The notes under the pieces: generated by a model
What the model saw: only the letters and a program-made list of their open reading frames with translations
Database searches by the model: none
Told to the model about the DNA's origin: nothing
Made by a program: the position numbers and the translations under genes
In this document: positions 1-11,707 of the stretch, piece by piece
Numbering within the stretch: position 1 is the first letter of the stretch
Layout of the letters: each line of letters opens with the position of its first letter
Assembly (NCBI GenBank): GCA_028335825.1
Contig: JAIOKI010000026.1
Span: forward strand, 186,001 to 250,000
Origin: Nosema muscidifuracis
Taxonomy: Eukaryota > Microsporidia > Nosematidae
Reading direction: 5' to 3'
Length of the DNA stretch: 64,000 bases

Positions 1-190
1 ATGTAAGCTTCAATCTGGACAGATGTCTCCAGTCTTCTTCTGTGAATATTATAAAAATTTGATACCATGCCATCCCACGTTGATACATATGGCACAATAA
101 CCGTTTTATATCCGTACATTTGTGTAAATTCATTTGCAAAGAGATCATACTTTCTCAATTTTTCGGTTTTGACCTGCTGTAATTTTTTTC
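1..190 (-). mobile_element. LINE 3' end, cut by window edge
   Basis: Read on the minus strand from about 185 down to 1, this stretch encodes TEKLRKYDLFANEF, then VPYVSTWDGMVSNFY, and ends near VQIEAYIQ. The same order (T/VETEK..KYDLxAN, then PYVxTWDGxVTNFH, then IEAYIQ) recurs in the other LINE copies of this window at 7.3-7.6 kb and 53.6-53.9 kb. It is the C-terminal end of the retrotransposon protein, downstream of its endonuclease. The rest of the element lies outside the window. Confidence 0.6.
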
Positions 191-1800
191 AATTAAAAGT
201 ATAAACTGCTTTTGTATACGATGAATATTGCAATATCACATAAAAGGAAACTATAGATAATATTTACATTATCTTTAAATTATAAATAACTTTATTAACT
301 ACTACTATACATTCAATTATAATGTCAAATGTTCTTTTTTGTTATTAATTTTCTTAAACCTAAATAACTGATAAAAAATTACATGCATTTATAATGTAAA
401 AGTAAGAAATTTCAAAATATAAAATCACTAGTTCGATAGAAAGCTAGCCAACTTTAAAAAATTAAAGAACTAATTGGAGATGATAATTTTCGCCATGCAT
501 TAGTGAAATATAGAAGAAATTAAATCAGTAATAAATTTGTATTAAAAATTATTTTCAAGTTACGTACTCATTTTTGAGACATTTGTATGTATTATTTCTT
601 ATTAAATTTTAAGTCTTATTAGGATATAATATTTCTTGCTAAATTGATAATTTTTTATACCTTACAGACAAAATTATAGTAGAAATCGTACTTCTGACTA
701 TCAAATTTTGAGATATAAAACAATCATTATGTTTCAGAAAGAAATACAACTCAAGTAAAGACAAGTTAAGGTAAATAAGTTATCTACATTATATTACATT
801 TTCTTATGATAAAAGTTTTATTAATTTACTTTTCTTAATTTATCACAAATTATTTTGATAGGATATCAATATATAAATATTGACATGGAAAAAAACGCCA
901 AATATCTAGTCTTTAAATTTTCAAAATCTAACTTAAATGGTCACTAAATATTTCACGGATGGAAATATGCCAAGGAATGAATATATATTCTCGCACTTAT
1001 AATAAATTTGTGAAAAATAATATAGATTTATGTTAACCAAAACTATTCCTACAATCAAGGCTTAAATCGTATGCTGGCGTTCAATATTAATTGCTAGATA
1101 AGGAGTTATTATGATCTATGATCTGGTAGTACTTTCTCAGAGTCTAATAAATATTTAGAGAACCTTTGTAACCCACTAAACTAGATGAAAAGTTCTGATG
1201 TTTTGAATGATATCGATGAAACTGTTCTAAATAACAAAATTAAAGCTTTTATGGGAAGAAACTCGAGAAATGAGACTGTTGCTCTTTGTATTGTTGATAT
1301 AGATGATAAATTTTTCGAGCTTTTTTTCTTGTGTAATCCAATATACCGTAGGCATAATGATTCTATTAGTTTTAGATAACATAGAAGTATGCAGGCCGTA
1401 TAACAATTGAGTATAAATACTATAGTAAGCTATTATCACTAGGTTACGCACATAAGACTATTTGCCATAAAAAAGAGCTTGTAATTTTTGAATCTTAGGT
1501 AAACAGTAAAATCATTCTAGTGAAGTAAAATTATAAATAAAGCGGCGAAAAAAGAATTAAACCCGAAAATAGACGGATTTTCTTGAAATTTAAATATTTG
1601 ATTTAACTGATTATAATTTTATCTTTAAATTTTAGTTAAATATGGTAAACTAAATCTAATTTTTTTGTTTTTTTATTAATAGACAATAACTTATGACATT
1701 TGTTTCCTCGGTACATGTCATAAAAAATGTTATATAAATTAGATAATCATTTTAATAAAAGTGGATGAAGATTTACAAAGAAAAAAGAATGCGAAACGAA
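191..1800. other. A+T-rich stretch without a recognisable gene
   Basis: No convincing coding region. A 64-codon open frame at 1185-1379 has no CCC/GGG start signal and no recognisable motif. The sequence is probably decayed transposon or spacer. Confidence 0.4.
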
Positions 1801-4260
1801 AATGTTAAACTCACTTCAGCAACCATTTTGATAAAATAAGCAAAGATTCGCCATCAACGAAATGTTGTATTTTTAAAATCGTTAATTCTGAAGTCTCATT
1901 GATTGCTACTTTGCAATAGCTTCTCAATAGAATATCCTAGAGAAGAATACAGAGCAATCTTGATACATGTAAATAAATATCCAGAGGAGAATGGTATAAA
2001 TTTGCTACATTTCACTTTATTAATCCAATACAAAAATTTATTATGCTTATTTCAAAAAGAAATCTAAGGAAACACTTTTTAATGAAATGGGAAAACTTAT
2101 GCGTGTTAGACAATATAATGACTGTGATTGAACTAAGGGAATCAAGACAGCATCACTTAATGAAATAGCGATACGAGAGAAAGTTGATAGAATATTTAAA
2201 GAATATTCAGCAAGGATAAGCAAGAAAGAAATTAAATAAAACAAACAAAGAAAATAAGCTCTTTTCGCATTGAACCAAAATATATTGAGTATTTGAATTA
2301 TTCTGTCGGAAAGTTTTTACCACATCTACGAGAAGGCAATTAAGAAGAAGCTAATTGAATGAAAGAAAAACATCTTAGCAAAAGTATTTATGTTTATAAG
2401 CAAAAAAGAACTGTTTTCGAAGCACAAAATAATACAGAGCTCATCGAGATGAACTTAACAAAGCGAGAGGACTGATTGGAATATAAAGATACTTACAACA
2501 TGATCACGTTCCTAGAAGAAAGAAAATGAGTAAAGAGCTTGGAGATTTAAAGATGAAATAATAACATACCTAGTATAAAAGAATTTATTAAAATATAAAA
2601 GATTATGCTAATTAAAAAGTCACCGTATTGTAAATATACAACTACTCCTTTACGGATCACTCAAATATTCCTAATCATCTATATATCTTATTCAGACGAA
2701 TATGAATATTATAATCAGACAGCTTCTTGACTCTCTAATTTGTGTTAAGTCTTGAAACTTTAGGTAAAAGATTAAACGGGCCATATCCAAAGATAGAAAA
2801 TAAAAATATATGACATAATATTTGCCACTATTCATCTCCTTTTCATTGATGTTTTGAAACTGCTTGTAAATAACAAGAACGTCTAAGAATAAATAATATT
2901 TAAAAAAGTGAGTTCTTTATATTAGTTGGTTTGGAACTTCATAAAGAGAAATCGTTTACAAACACAGATATATACTCAAAAGACACTAAGATGTTTGAAA
3001 ACCAGCAAAGTTATAAGTGTCTAAAATTTATTTAAAGTGCAAAGGGAGACGTTCCAAGTGATGATGCAGAGATAATGGTAGCAGCAGTTCTAAGAAGGAT
3101 AGAAGTACTTTTCACCACACGACTTAATTATAATAATTTGATCATAGCTATTAACCAGCATGCACTATTGGTAATCAATTATTACAAGTTAACTTAGAGC
3201 TTAATAATACAAAAAATTGATAAGAATTAGGAATATTTTCATAGAACACCATATACACTATCAATTATTATGCAAAGAAGAGAACTTGCAAATATTGAAT
3301 TTAAAATTAAAAAATGATCCTGCAACTGTTCAGCACAATCCATGCATCAAAAGAATCAAGCCAAAGAAGAATAGCTATACTGCTCATAAAAAAGAAAAGA
3401 GTACTTATTTGTCTCGAGTCTCTTTCTTTCTTAAATCAAGTATATAACAGAAGATATATCATCGATTTTTTAGTTGCAAGAAATTAAATTAAAACCCTAT
3501 ATAGTGACATTGTTAAAAAACAACGACGCTAAACTCTATAGGCTTAATTCAAGCTCGAATGATTGCTCGAAGAATCATCTTAATGGCTAACGCATTTATA
3601 CATATCGCCGAGATAAGAAATAGCATTGTGTACCTTTCAGGATAGACCCTATTTTTAAAAAAGATAAATATCCACATTTTAATGATAAAATTAAAATATT
3701 AGACAATATGGGGATTCAATGTGACATATGCTAGCTCACGACTACATAGGAAAGCATAATGATATTTTCAGAAGTTTAAACTTAAATCTGTTTCAGTAGT
3801 ACGGTATCACTACTAATTAAAAGATAACAAACTATTCGGTGCAGTAATGTATAAATTACGAAAAACTAGAAATAAGAGTAGATACACAAATACAATCTGA
3901 AATCAGAGTAAATATAATATTACAGACATATACGTTCTCAATAAGAAAATAAATATTAATAGTCGAAGTAGGAATCATTTAGAGTGATAATTTGAGGGTA
4001 GTTAAATGGAAAAGAAACAAAAATACAACGTACTAACTAACCACTATGGTTCTCTACACAAGTATAAAATTTGAGTTCTTCCTTATCTAATGACGTAATG
4101 ATAAAATTATATATGCATAACAGGACAAAACTAGATTTGACAACAAAATAAAGGCATATATTCAATTGAAGGTGCTTAAGATGAATCTTGAAAGCCTACC
4201 TATGGAAAATCGCAAAGGATGCTTTAATTATGCGAACAGCATCAAAGAAGAAGTAGACCA
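1800..4260 (+). mobile_element. Decayed LINE copy A (R2/R4-like, restriction-like endonuclease type)
   Basis: A broken non-LTR retrotransposon readable only in short pieces spread over changing frames. Around 2.78-3.03 kb the pieces resemble the end of the reverse transcriptase palm (LNGPYPKIE, then VGLELHKEKS, then DTKMFENQQSYKCLKF). At 3.07-3.47 kb comes the thumb-like part (LRRIEVLFTTRLNYNNLI, then KKEKSTYLSRVS). At 3.72-3.78 kb is HMLAHDYIGKHNDIFRSL, which follows the zinc knuckle in this family. At 3.92-4.24 kb is the endonuclease-like end (ITDIYVLNKK, then IKAYIQLKVLKMNLESL). Upstream, 1.8-2.6 kb has charged fragments that could be the N-terminal region, but this is weak. Many stops and shifts show it is long dead. 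Both boundaries are approximate. Confidence 0.6.
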
Positions 4261-5250
4261 GAAAATTAAGTTTTCGAGAAAGAAGTCAAAATCTGTTTGT
4301 GAGTAATGAATGAAAGTCATAATTTTAATATCTAAATTAAATTTGCATAAAATTTCACAATTTGATTTTAAAAAAGAGATAAAGTTGAAAAAAATAATTA
4401 ACACTAAAACTCTAGTAGCAAAAGATTTATGTTAATGAGATAAAGATCAAAAGACTAGAACTCAAATTTAGTAAAACAATAATGATTTTTTTTATTTATT
4501 CTACATCGTTTAATAAATGGTTTGAGATTTTATAAGAATTATAAAACAATATAAATTGAAAGCTGACAAGACTGACAGATTTAAAGAACAATGAACAGAA
4601 ATAATAAATGCAGTGATAGTACCATTTTAACAGATTAAAAAAACACTGATACTTCTTATATACCCTGTATATGAAGCGAAGTGATAGTTCGAAGACATGA
4701 AAAATTAGACAAATTTATTGTGCAGTTATAAATGATTATATGCAAGCAATAATAGAATAACTAAGTTTATAAGACCTTCATAACACGATTTCGAAAGCAA
4801 AATTAACGAAAAGATTCGAAAAAGTAATTTAATATATGTCTCGGAAGATATATAAGTGTGGAATTGAGGAAATATATTTTTAAAAGATTAGATGATGCTT
4901 TTAATTTTTACAAGGCATTGAAAAAATAAAGTCAATTAAAGTTAGAAAAATGATGATAAGAAGCAGCAGAAATGCTAAAACTACATGCCATTATACAAAA
5001 TATTAGCATTTAATAGTGTAAGAAGCATAGAGGCTTTTCAAATTGTTATAATGGACGCTACCCCAACCAAGAAAACACTAATAATAATTAAAGTACAAAT
5101 TTGTTGAGTATAGAAGTAGACACAAGGTTGATAACACCAATATGTATATTATTTAGGAACCGCAGAATTGTATTTAATCAATTGATCTAAAATAGAAGTA
5201 AAAAACGTAAACATTAAATTGAAAAAGACTGATTTTTTTATTTGAAGTAG
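4261..5250. other. Degenerate spacer between two LINE copies
   Basis: No gene recognised. Some of this may be the 5' end of LINE copy B or the 3' flank of copy A, but I see no motif that decides it. Confidence 0.3.
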
Positions 5251-7600
5251 AATAAAAATAAAAAATTATATAAGATTTGAAAATAATTCACAGTGCGGAT
5301 CTTGTAAGTCAGTTGACGTTTTAATACAATTTTAGGAGTATGGTAGAAAATATGATTCAAATTTAAATTTTTAAAAGGTATGTAGAATATAGAGAGAGAA
5401 TATACTGTTCTAAGAAAAAATTAGTTCTGAAGAACTATATGGGATTTTTTATGGATATAATTTGAGCATTGATCTTGAAAACGCTAAATTTCGTACTAGA
5501 CTAAACAAGATGATTGAAACAAATGTTCTTTTTAAGACAGACAAAAAAATAAGAAATGAATAATAATTGAATACCAAACTGAAAAGCAGAGTCACTAAAT
5601 TTATTTTTTTATTTCTCAATAAAAAATAGAAAGGTATAGTTCTATAAGATATTTACATAGTATTACCTAAAGATTTAAGAAATCGGAAAAAAATTAAGTC
5701 AAAAATACATGTCGAATATGTATAAATTTACAAAAAAAGTGTATTTTATACGTCTTACAGAACATCGGTGAAACAAAGAGTATCCTCAGTGAAATCAAAT
5801 GAGTACACTCAGGAGAGTACAAGAGGACAGAGTAAGTATCGGTTAATATAATGCTGAATAAAGTACATAAAACAGTTTTCTAATGATTGAGCAGATGTTA
5901 AGAAGGCTACGAGTATTTAATTCAACAATATCTACTATAATGCATGAAGAAGAGGAAATTATTGATTTGAATTCATAATTTCATAGAAAATATCTCAAAA
6001 ATGTGAACTTATGGAATAAGGTAGAAATTTGAAATTATATTAAACAAAAAAATGAAAAAGAGATTTTACTTGGATATAATCTGTTATTTCTGCTATTAGT
6101 CCTATGTATGAACCATTTAAGTAAGAAACTTTATGGAATTTATTTAAATATAGAAACAGATAAGATATCTTACACATGCAACCATCTGCTATTAATCGAT
6201 GATTATAAATTAATAGCTAAAACAGATGATGTATTAAAAGATATGGTTAAGAAGACAAATAACTTTATCCAAGTTAGATGATAGGAAATTAAAACAGACA
6301 AATCAGCAATAAACGCAGAAATATGGTCAGATATCGCAAGGCTACATAAAAGCACCAAGAGATATAAGTATTAGGAGCATTTTAATACTCTAAATAATAT
6401 ACTAGAGATAGAATAATAGTTACAATCAAAGAAAGTTGCGAGAAGCTATGCAAGATTAAGATGATTTCTAAAAAATAAGGAAGGTGCTGAATTAAATATT
6501 ATGTTGGAATAGTATAAATAGAGTCAAATTAATACAGAGAAAAACAAAACATACGCATATTTAATTGATATAACATACACCAGAAATCTGCGTGCAAATA
6601 AAAACTTTAACTCCGAAAAAGAAGACCACAGAACACTGAACATAATGGTTAGAGAATCCTACTTTAAATGTACCTAGTCCTAGAAAATACAAATGAATCA
6701 TACTTAGAAGGCAGACTAGAATACGAATCTAGGATAAAAGTAATACTCATCTATCAAAAATAATATCTTTCTCAATAGGTAAATGCATTAGAAAGCGATT
6801 TTACACCAGAACACCTTAATAAAATACAAAAAACAGTCTATATAGCCGAATTATAAGCAAATATAACCACTTAAAGCTTTATAGATACTAGACTGATCCT
6901 TTTATCACTATAGAATACTCTATGACATAGATGATAAAGGATCATTTTGTGTGCTACAAGACAGGAATATATTTGTAGAGAAAAATAATAATTACCCTCA
7001 TTGCAATGAGAAAATGATGACAGTCGATCATCTAAAAACAACATTTTAATAAAGTGCTAGCTTATGATTACATGAGAAACTACAATGAATCCTTATGATG
7101 CTTATATCTAAATATTTGTAGGAATTATGTATCAGCAAAAATCAAGAAAGTAAGGAATCATTCGGTTATAAATTATATAACGAATAAGGACGTCGAAATA
7201 AGAGTTGATTCTAGGATTTTGAGTAGTATAAAGATAAAGTAAAACAAGACAGATATATTTATAGTTGATAAGGTAAGGAAGATGATTGTGATAGTATAAA
7301 TTGGAATAACGAGCTTCTATAATTTAAGAACCGTTTAAACTGAAAAAAAAAGATATATAAATACAATCTGGTAGCTAAATACATAGCGTCAATATATAAG
7401 TAAAAACAATATTTATACCGTATGTGAACATTGGGATGGCTGATTAACTAACTTCCACTCAAGGATATATAAAAGAACTGGAAATAGACGACCAGAATGA
7501 AATGTATGTACAGATAAGAGTCTACATGATGACTTTGGTGAGCTTAACGTTGGAAAGCTGCTGAGGAGCAAGGTGCTAAAAAGAGAAGATAAATAATTTA
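5250..7600 (+). mobile_element. Decayed LINE copy B (R2/R4-like, restriction-like endonuclease type)
   Basis: The clearest of the + strand LINE fossils. At about 6.09-6.28 kb an uninterrupted piece reads LLVLCMNHLSKKLYGIYL, then SYTCNHLLLIDDYKLIAKT. This is the reverse transcriptase palm: LxxxLCMxPLSxKL followed by the catalytic region, where the usual FxDD appears as LIDD. It continues with EIKTDKSAINAEI at 6.29 kb. At 6.96-7.12 kb is a CCHC-type zinc knuckle region (YPHCNEKMMTVDHL) followed by a decayed version of the YDYMRxHNE motif. At 7.14-7.35 kb is KKVRNHSV, then DVEIRVDSRI, then KTDIFIVDKVRKMIVIV, which fits a PD-(D/E)xK restriction-like endonuclease. The order reverse transcriptase, zinc knuckle, endonuclease is that of R2/R4/NeSL-type elements. 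Numerous stops and frame changes make it non-functional. Confidence 0.7.
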
Positions 7601-9900
7601 CTACTACTTCTTTAAGATTATAGAAATAATTAAAATATTTATCTAAATATGAAGAAGAACCAATTTTTAGAATTGATGCTGTTGTAATATGAATCTGTTA
7701 TGTTTTTATAATAGTTGGTCACTTAATATTGATCTAGCTAACGGTATTATCTAATAGATCAATAAGTGAGTCTCCTTTTATATAATAAATGAGGCTAAAT
7801 TTAATTTGTTGCTCATTATGCTTAAAATTAAAATAGAGATTTGATATTGACATATCTCACAAAAATATTTTCGTGTATAAATAAATTTCTAATTTCTAGT
7901 ATCGAATCTTTATTACCTGTTTTGTTATCAGTTTCTTCACTCAGATCTCTTTCTTTTCATAGAGATATTAGTTAGTCAAGATTATAATATACTAGGAAAT
8001 AGTCTATACTTTGTAAGATAAATTTAACGAAAAAAATGTTTTAGTGTTCATCATTTAGTAGTAGTGTTGAAACAATAATCTAGTGATTCTGCAAAACATT
8101 TACGTTGAGACTGAAAAAAACAATTATAAAAGGCATCTTTAGAAAGCTCTTAAACTATGCTGTAAATGACTCATGGAAGAATAAATAATAATCTTTGTCT
8201 CGTTTATATCTGAATGACTCTATTGTTCATATGCAGAAATGCTTAGTAAGAAAAAAAGAAAAATATTATTTAAAAATCAATATAAACATTTAATTAAGCT
8301 AATATAGTAATATACTATATTTTGACTAAATGCTTTTATTGGATGTTGATAATTCTGATATTTTAACCAATGAGACATTAGTCTAAGATAGAGAGAAATG
8401 GAAGAATATCATTACATCAGATAATATTATTTGTACTCTCAAAGTAAATCTTCTTTCTTTGTAAACAAGAAAAGCGGGGAGTACCTTAAATCCAGGAAAC
8501 TTTAATCATTAAAATCTGAAAGTCTCAATGAATTACCGAACCTATCTTCAGATCCGCAATATTTTTTTTTAAAAAGAGAAGTCTGTGCATACCAACATTT
8601 TTTTTCTTATATTTTTCATTCATCTTTTCTTCATTATATATATATTTCTCCTTATGACTCTTATTTGTTTGCTAATTCTAGACTTTTTATTCTCATAAAT
8701 AGTATTCCATTGAATATCTTGATGTGTGAATGAAAAATCTTGGTATAGTTCAAGGATATCTTCGAACTATATTTATCAGTTGATTGTATAAATAGCTTTC
8801 TTTTTAGACTCTTGAATTTATATTATATGGTTAAGCTAGGGATTACGCTTCTGCTACAAATATTACTAAAAGTTTCAATGAGGTGGTTTTTCAAGAGATC
8901 AAATAGAGAAAGATCTTGATTTACTTTGTGGTTTTCTAACTATTATTTAATAAAAATAAAGCGTTTTTTATTCTTTTAGTGTATTTATATGGAGTATCTG
9001 AGCTTCTTAAAACATTTTTCACCAGTACTCAGATTACATTTGTTTAAAAAAAATCAGCTACACGTTATTTACGTGTCTATTTCTTTTAATATTATATGTA
9101 GTTCTACATTGTAAAGTTTCTTTAAATAACTCTAAAGACTATAGTAGTGCTATTTTTTTCCAAAAACAAAAGTATATAAGGTAAGTGACATATACTATTT
9201 TGAGGTACGCCTTAATAATCAAATATAAATAATTTCTTTTTTTTGTATGTGTATATATTTATGCTTTATTTTTAATTTACATCAAGTATCATATTGTAAC
9301 GTTACTTTAGTGTTTTTATTAAAAGATATATTTTTGTAATTATAGTTGTTATTCGGTGGTAATATTTTATCACAATGCTGTGTATTTAATTTTTTATTAA
9401 TTAGAACTGTTTTTTTTAATTTATCACATACATACATGATTTTAATTTAAATAAAACTATTTAAAGAAAAAATAATAAGAGTAATTAGCTAGCAGATGAA
9501 AATAGAGATCAGCAACCAAGTTGATCAACAGAAAAGCGCCAAGAGTGTAAATAATTTAAATAAAAACAAATATAATTGAATGAAAAACACCTTAGTAAGC
9601 GTTATAGAACATTTTCTATGCACTGGAGACATTACATCATATTCTTATCTAAGATTAGAAGTTTATAAATATAATACTTAAATACACAAAAATTATTTAT
9701 TACTACATTTTTACCATTTATTTTATAATGGTGTATTTTCAAATATGATTGGTCTGTGAAACAAACAAATCAAAATTAATATAATTTATTTATAGGTAAT
9801 AATCATAGCCATTTGATATACTTGAATATATTACAAAGATTTAAATCTATTTGTCAATATAAAGTTTATTTTTTTGTTTCAGAAAAAAATATTTAAATTT
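7601..9900. other. Gene-free A+T-rich region
   Basis: About 2.3 kb with no supportable gene on either strand. It lies between the decayed LINE and the first intact gene. I see no tRNA, clear terminal repeats or start-signal motif attached to an open frame. Confidence 0.4.
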
Positions 9901-9917
9901 ATCAATGAAAACAAAAC

Positions 9918-10907
9918 ATGATTGAGGAAATATTTATAAGCTCAAATGATAAGATATTAATTGGAAATCCCGATTTATTTCCACGAAGTCCTTCATACCC
10001 AACACATAGAATTGGTAATAGTCAGTATACACAGCTAAAAGTTAATAATATTATTCTTGGGATTCTTTACTCAAACATTGATGTTTTTATTATTATTGAA
10101 TACTTACAAGCACTTAAAAATAATTTGGAAAATAGATTTAATAATATTGATGAACAAATTATACTTGACAATTATTTTATAGTTAAAGAAATGTTTAGTA
10201 AAAATTGTTTAAGAATTTCCGAGGAAGAAAAAATATCTAAATTGCCTGTTTTATCAACAAATGAGATATTTATTGATGTCATAGAAACATATAGTGCTAT
10301 TATAGACAAATCTCATATAAATTGTGATGTTTATGGGTACTGTTTCGTTAAACCGAGATTTAATGAAGATAACTTCCTCAAGCTACTTATTAAGAAAGAT
10401 AAAAATATCGATTACATTTCTAATTATAAAATCGTTGAAAGATTTAATAAATTAGAACTCGAATTGAATGTCGGTAGCAAAGATCTACAAATCTTAAAAT
10501 ATAAAGCTAAAGGAACACTTCCATTCAAACTTATACAAGAGGGAAATGATTATATTTTATATACAGATGATATACATTTTGATAATTTAGAAGTGCTAAT
10601 TCCTGTATCTCTTGAATCTAAATTTGTTAAATTAAGTTCTACAAAAGGTACAACGTATTATGATGAAATGGAAAATATGATTAAATGGAAATTTAAGAAA
10701 GAAAGAATAAGTAAGGCGGTTATAAATATAAAAGCTGATTATTTTAAGGTTACTGAAGAATTGAGACCCATTCAGATTTCATTCAATGTTAGTAGAACTA
10801 ATAAAAATATTCTAAATATAGAAAAAGCTATATGTATTGATAATACAAAGGTTGATGTTTGGATAAAGTATGATATTTGTAATGGAAGAATTGAAATTAG
10901 AAAATAA
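9918..10907 (+). CDS. AP-3-type adaptor complex mu (medium) subunit
   Basis: A 329-residue protein matching clathrin/AP adaptor medium chains, which select cargo for vesicles at endosome/Golgi membranes. Residues 1-100 fit a longin-like N-terminal domain (MIEEIFISSNDKIL, ILGILYSNIDVFIIIEYL). From about residue 115 the mu-homology domain begins with NEIFIDVIETYSAIIDKSH, closely resembling the NNEAYFDVVEEIDAIIDKSG type of AP-3 mu. The end (PIQISFNVSRTNKNILNIEK, then VDVWIKYDICNGRIEIRK) resembles the AP-3 C-terminus that closes the domain. Length is below the usual 415-440 residues, with loops trimmed in the homology domain. It has no obvious CCC motif before the ATG, unlike most genes here. A tRNA begins 19 bases after the stop. 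The AP-3 class rests on a few motifs; AP-1 or AP-2 mu is the alternative. Confidence 0.75.
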   Translation: MIEEIFISSNDKILIGNPDLFPRSPSYPTHRIGNSQYTQLKVNNIILGILYSNIDVFIIIEYLQALKNNLENRFNNIDEQIILDNYFIVKEMFSKNCLRISEEEKISKLPVLSTNEIFIDVIETYSAIIDKSHINCDVYGYCFVKPRFNEDNFLKLLIKKDKNIDYISNYKIVERFNKLELELNVGSKDLQILKYKAKGTLPFKLIQEGNDYILYTDDIHFDNLEVLIPVSLESKFVKLSSTKGTTYYDEMENMIKWKFKKERISKAVINIKADYFKVTEELRPIQISFNVSRTNKNILNIEKAICIDNTKVDVWIKYDICNGRIEIRK

Positions 10908-10926
10908 AAAATTTATTGAAAAGTGA

Positions 10927-10996
10927 GGCTCTTTAGTTTAGTGGTAGAATTGTTCACTCGTAATGAACAGGCGCGGGTTCGATTCCCGCAGGAGCC
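10927..10996 (+). tRNA. tRNA-Thr (anticodon CGT)
   Basis: A complete 70-base cloverleaf. The acceptor stem GGCTCTT pairs with AGGAGCC (one G-T pair). The D arm is GTTT-AGTGGTA-GAAT. The anticodon stem is GTTCA/TGAAC with loop CTCGTAA, so the anticodon is CGT (codon ACG). The T arm is GCGGG-TTCGATT-CCCGC. No intron. A run of five T follows directly, as expected for RNA polymerase III termination. Confidence 0.95.
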
Positions 10997-11707
10997 TTTT
11001 TATAAATAATAAAACAATGATATAATTTCTGTATGTTTAAGTTTTATGCATTTATAGAGCGTGCATAGCAATTGATATTTCAAAAACCTTTTATTAGTAC
11101 AAAATATATTAAAAATTAAAAATAATTACTTTACCAAATTATAAATTTAAAAGAAAAAAATTATTGTATTATGTAAAAGAGCTTAAAATGATTTATATTT
11201 CGTTTTTAATATATAATATTTGTTAGTTACAAATTATTATAAAATATATATTCAATATTATTGATCATAGTAAATTATATATTTAATATTATTGATCATA
11301 GGAAATTATGTTTTGAGCACATATATTAAGTTATTAGTTAAGTTTTAATATTAAAAAAATAAAAATCATTCAAACCATTTAATAGTAGATTAAAAAAATA
11401 AATACATTCTTGAAAAAATCAGAATCATTCAAATCAATAAAAAATAAATTAAAAAAATAAAAATCAGTAAAGAAGAAAAACCAATATAAAGTAACTTAAA
11501 TAATATTTTTATTTTTAAGCTGTATACATAATTGACTTATTAAAAAACATAATCTTTATAAAATAAATAAGACAATAATAATAAAAAAAGATTTTTCTTT
11601 TTAAGTTAGATTAAATTAATAATAAAACGAGATTACAAATAATTTTTATTTAGGATATTTTCACATAATACAATTTAATGTAAATTAATAATTAATTTTT
11701 TAGAAGC
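10997..11707. other. Spacer between tRNA-Thr and the next gene
   Basis: A+T-rich, no gene. It contains a short imperfect duplication near 11.24-11.31 kb (units sharing ttcaatattattgatcatag and ttaatattattgatcatagg) and simple A/T tracts. Confidence 0.5.

Noticed and set aside
3217-3447. 76-codon open frame on the + strand
   Set aside because: Part of the decayed LINE copy A (thumb-like region); not an independent gene.
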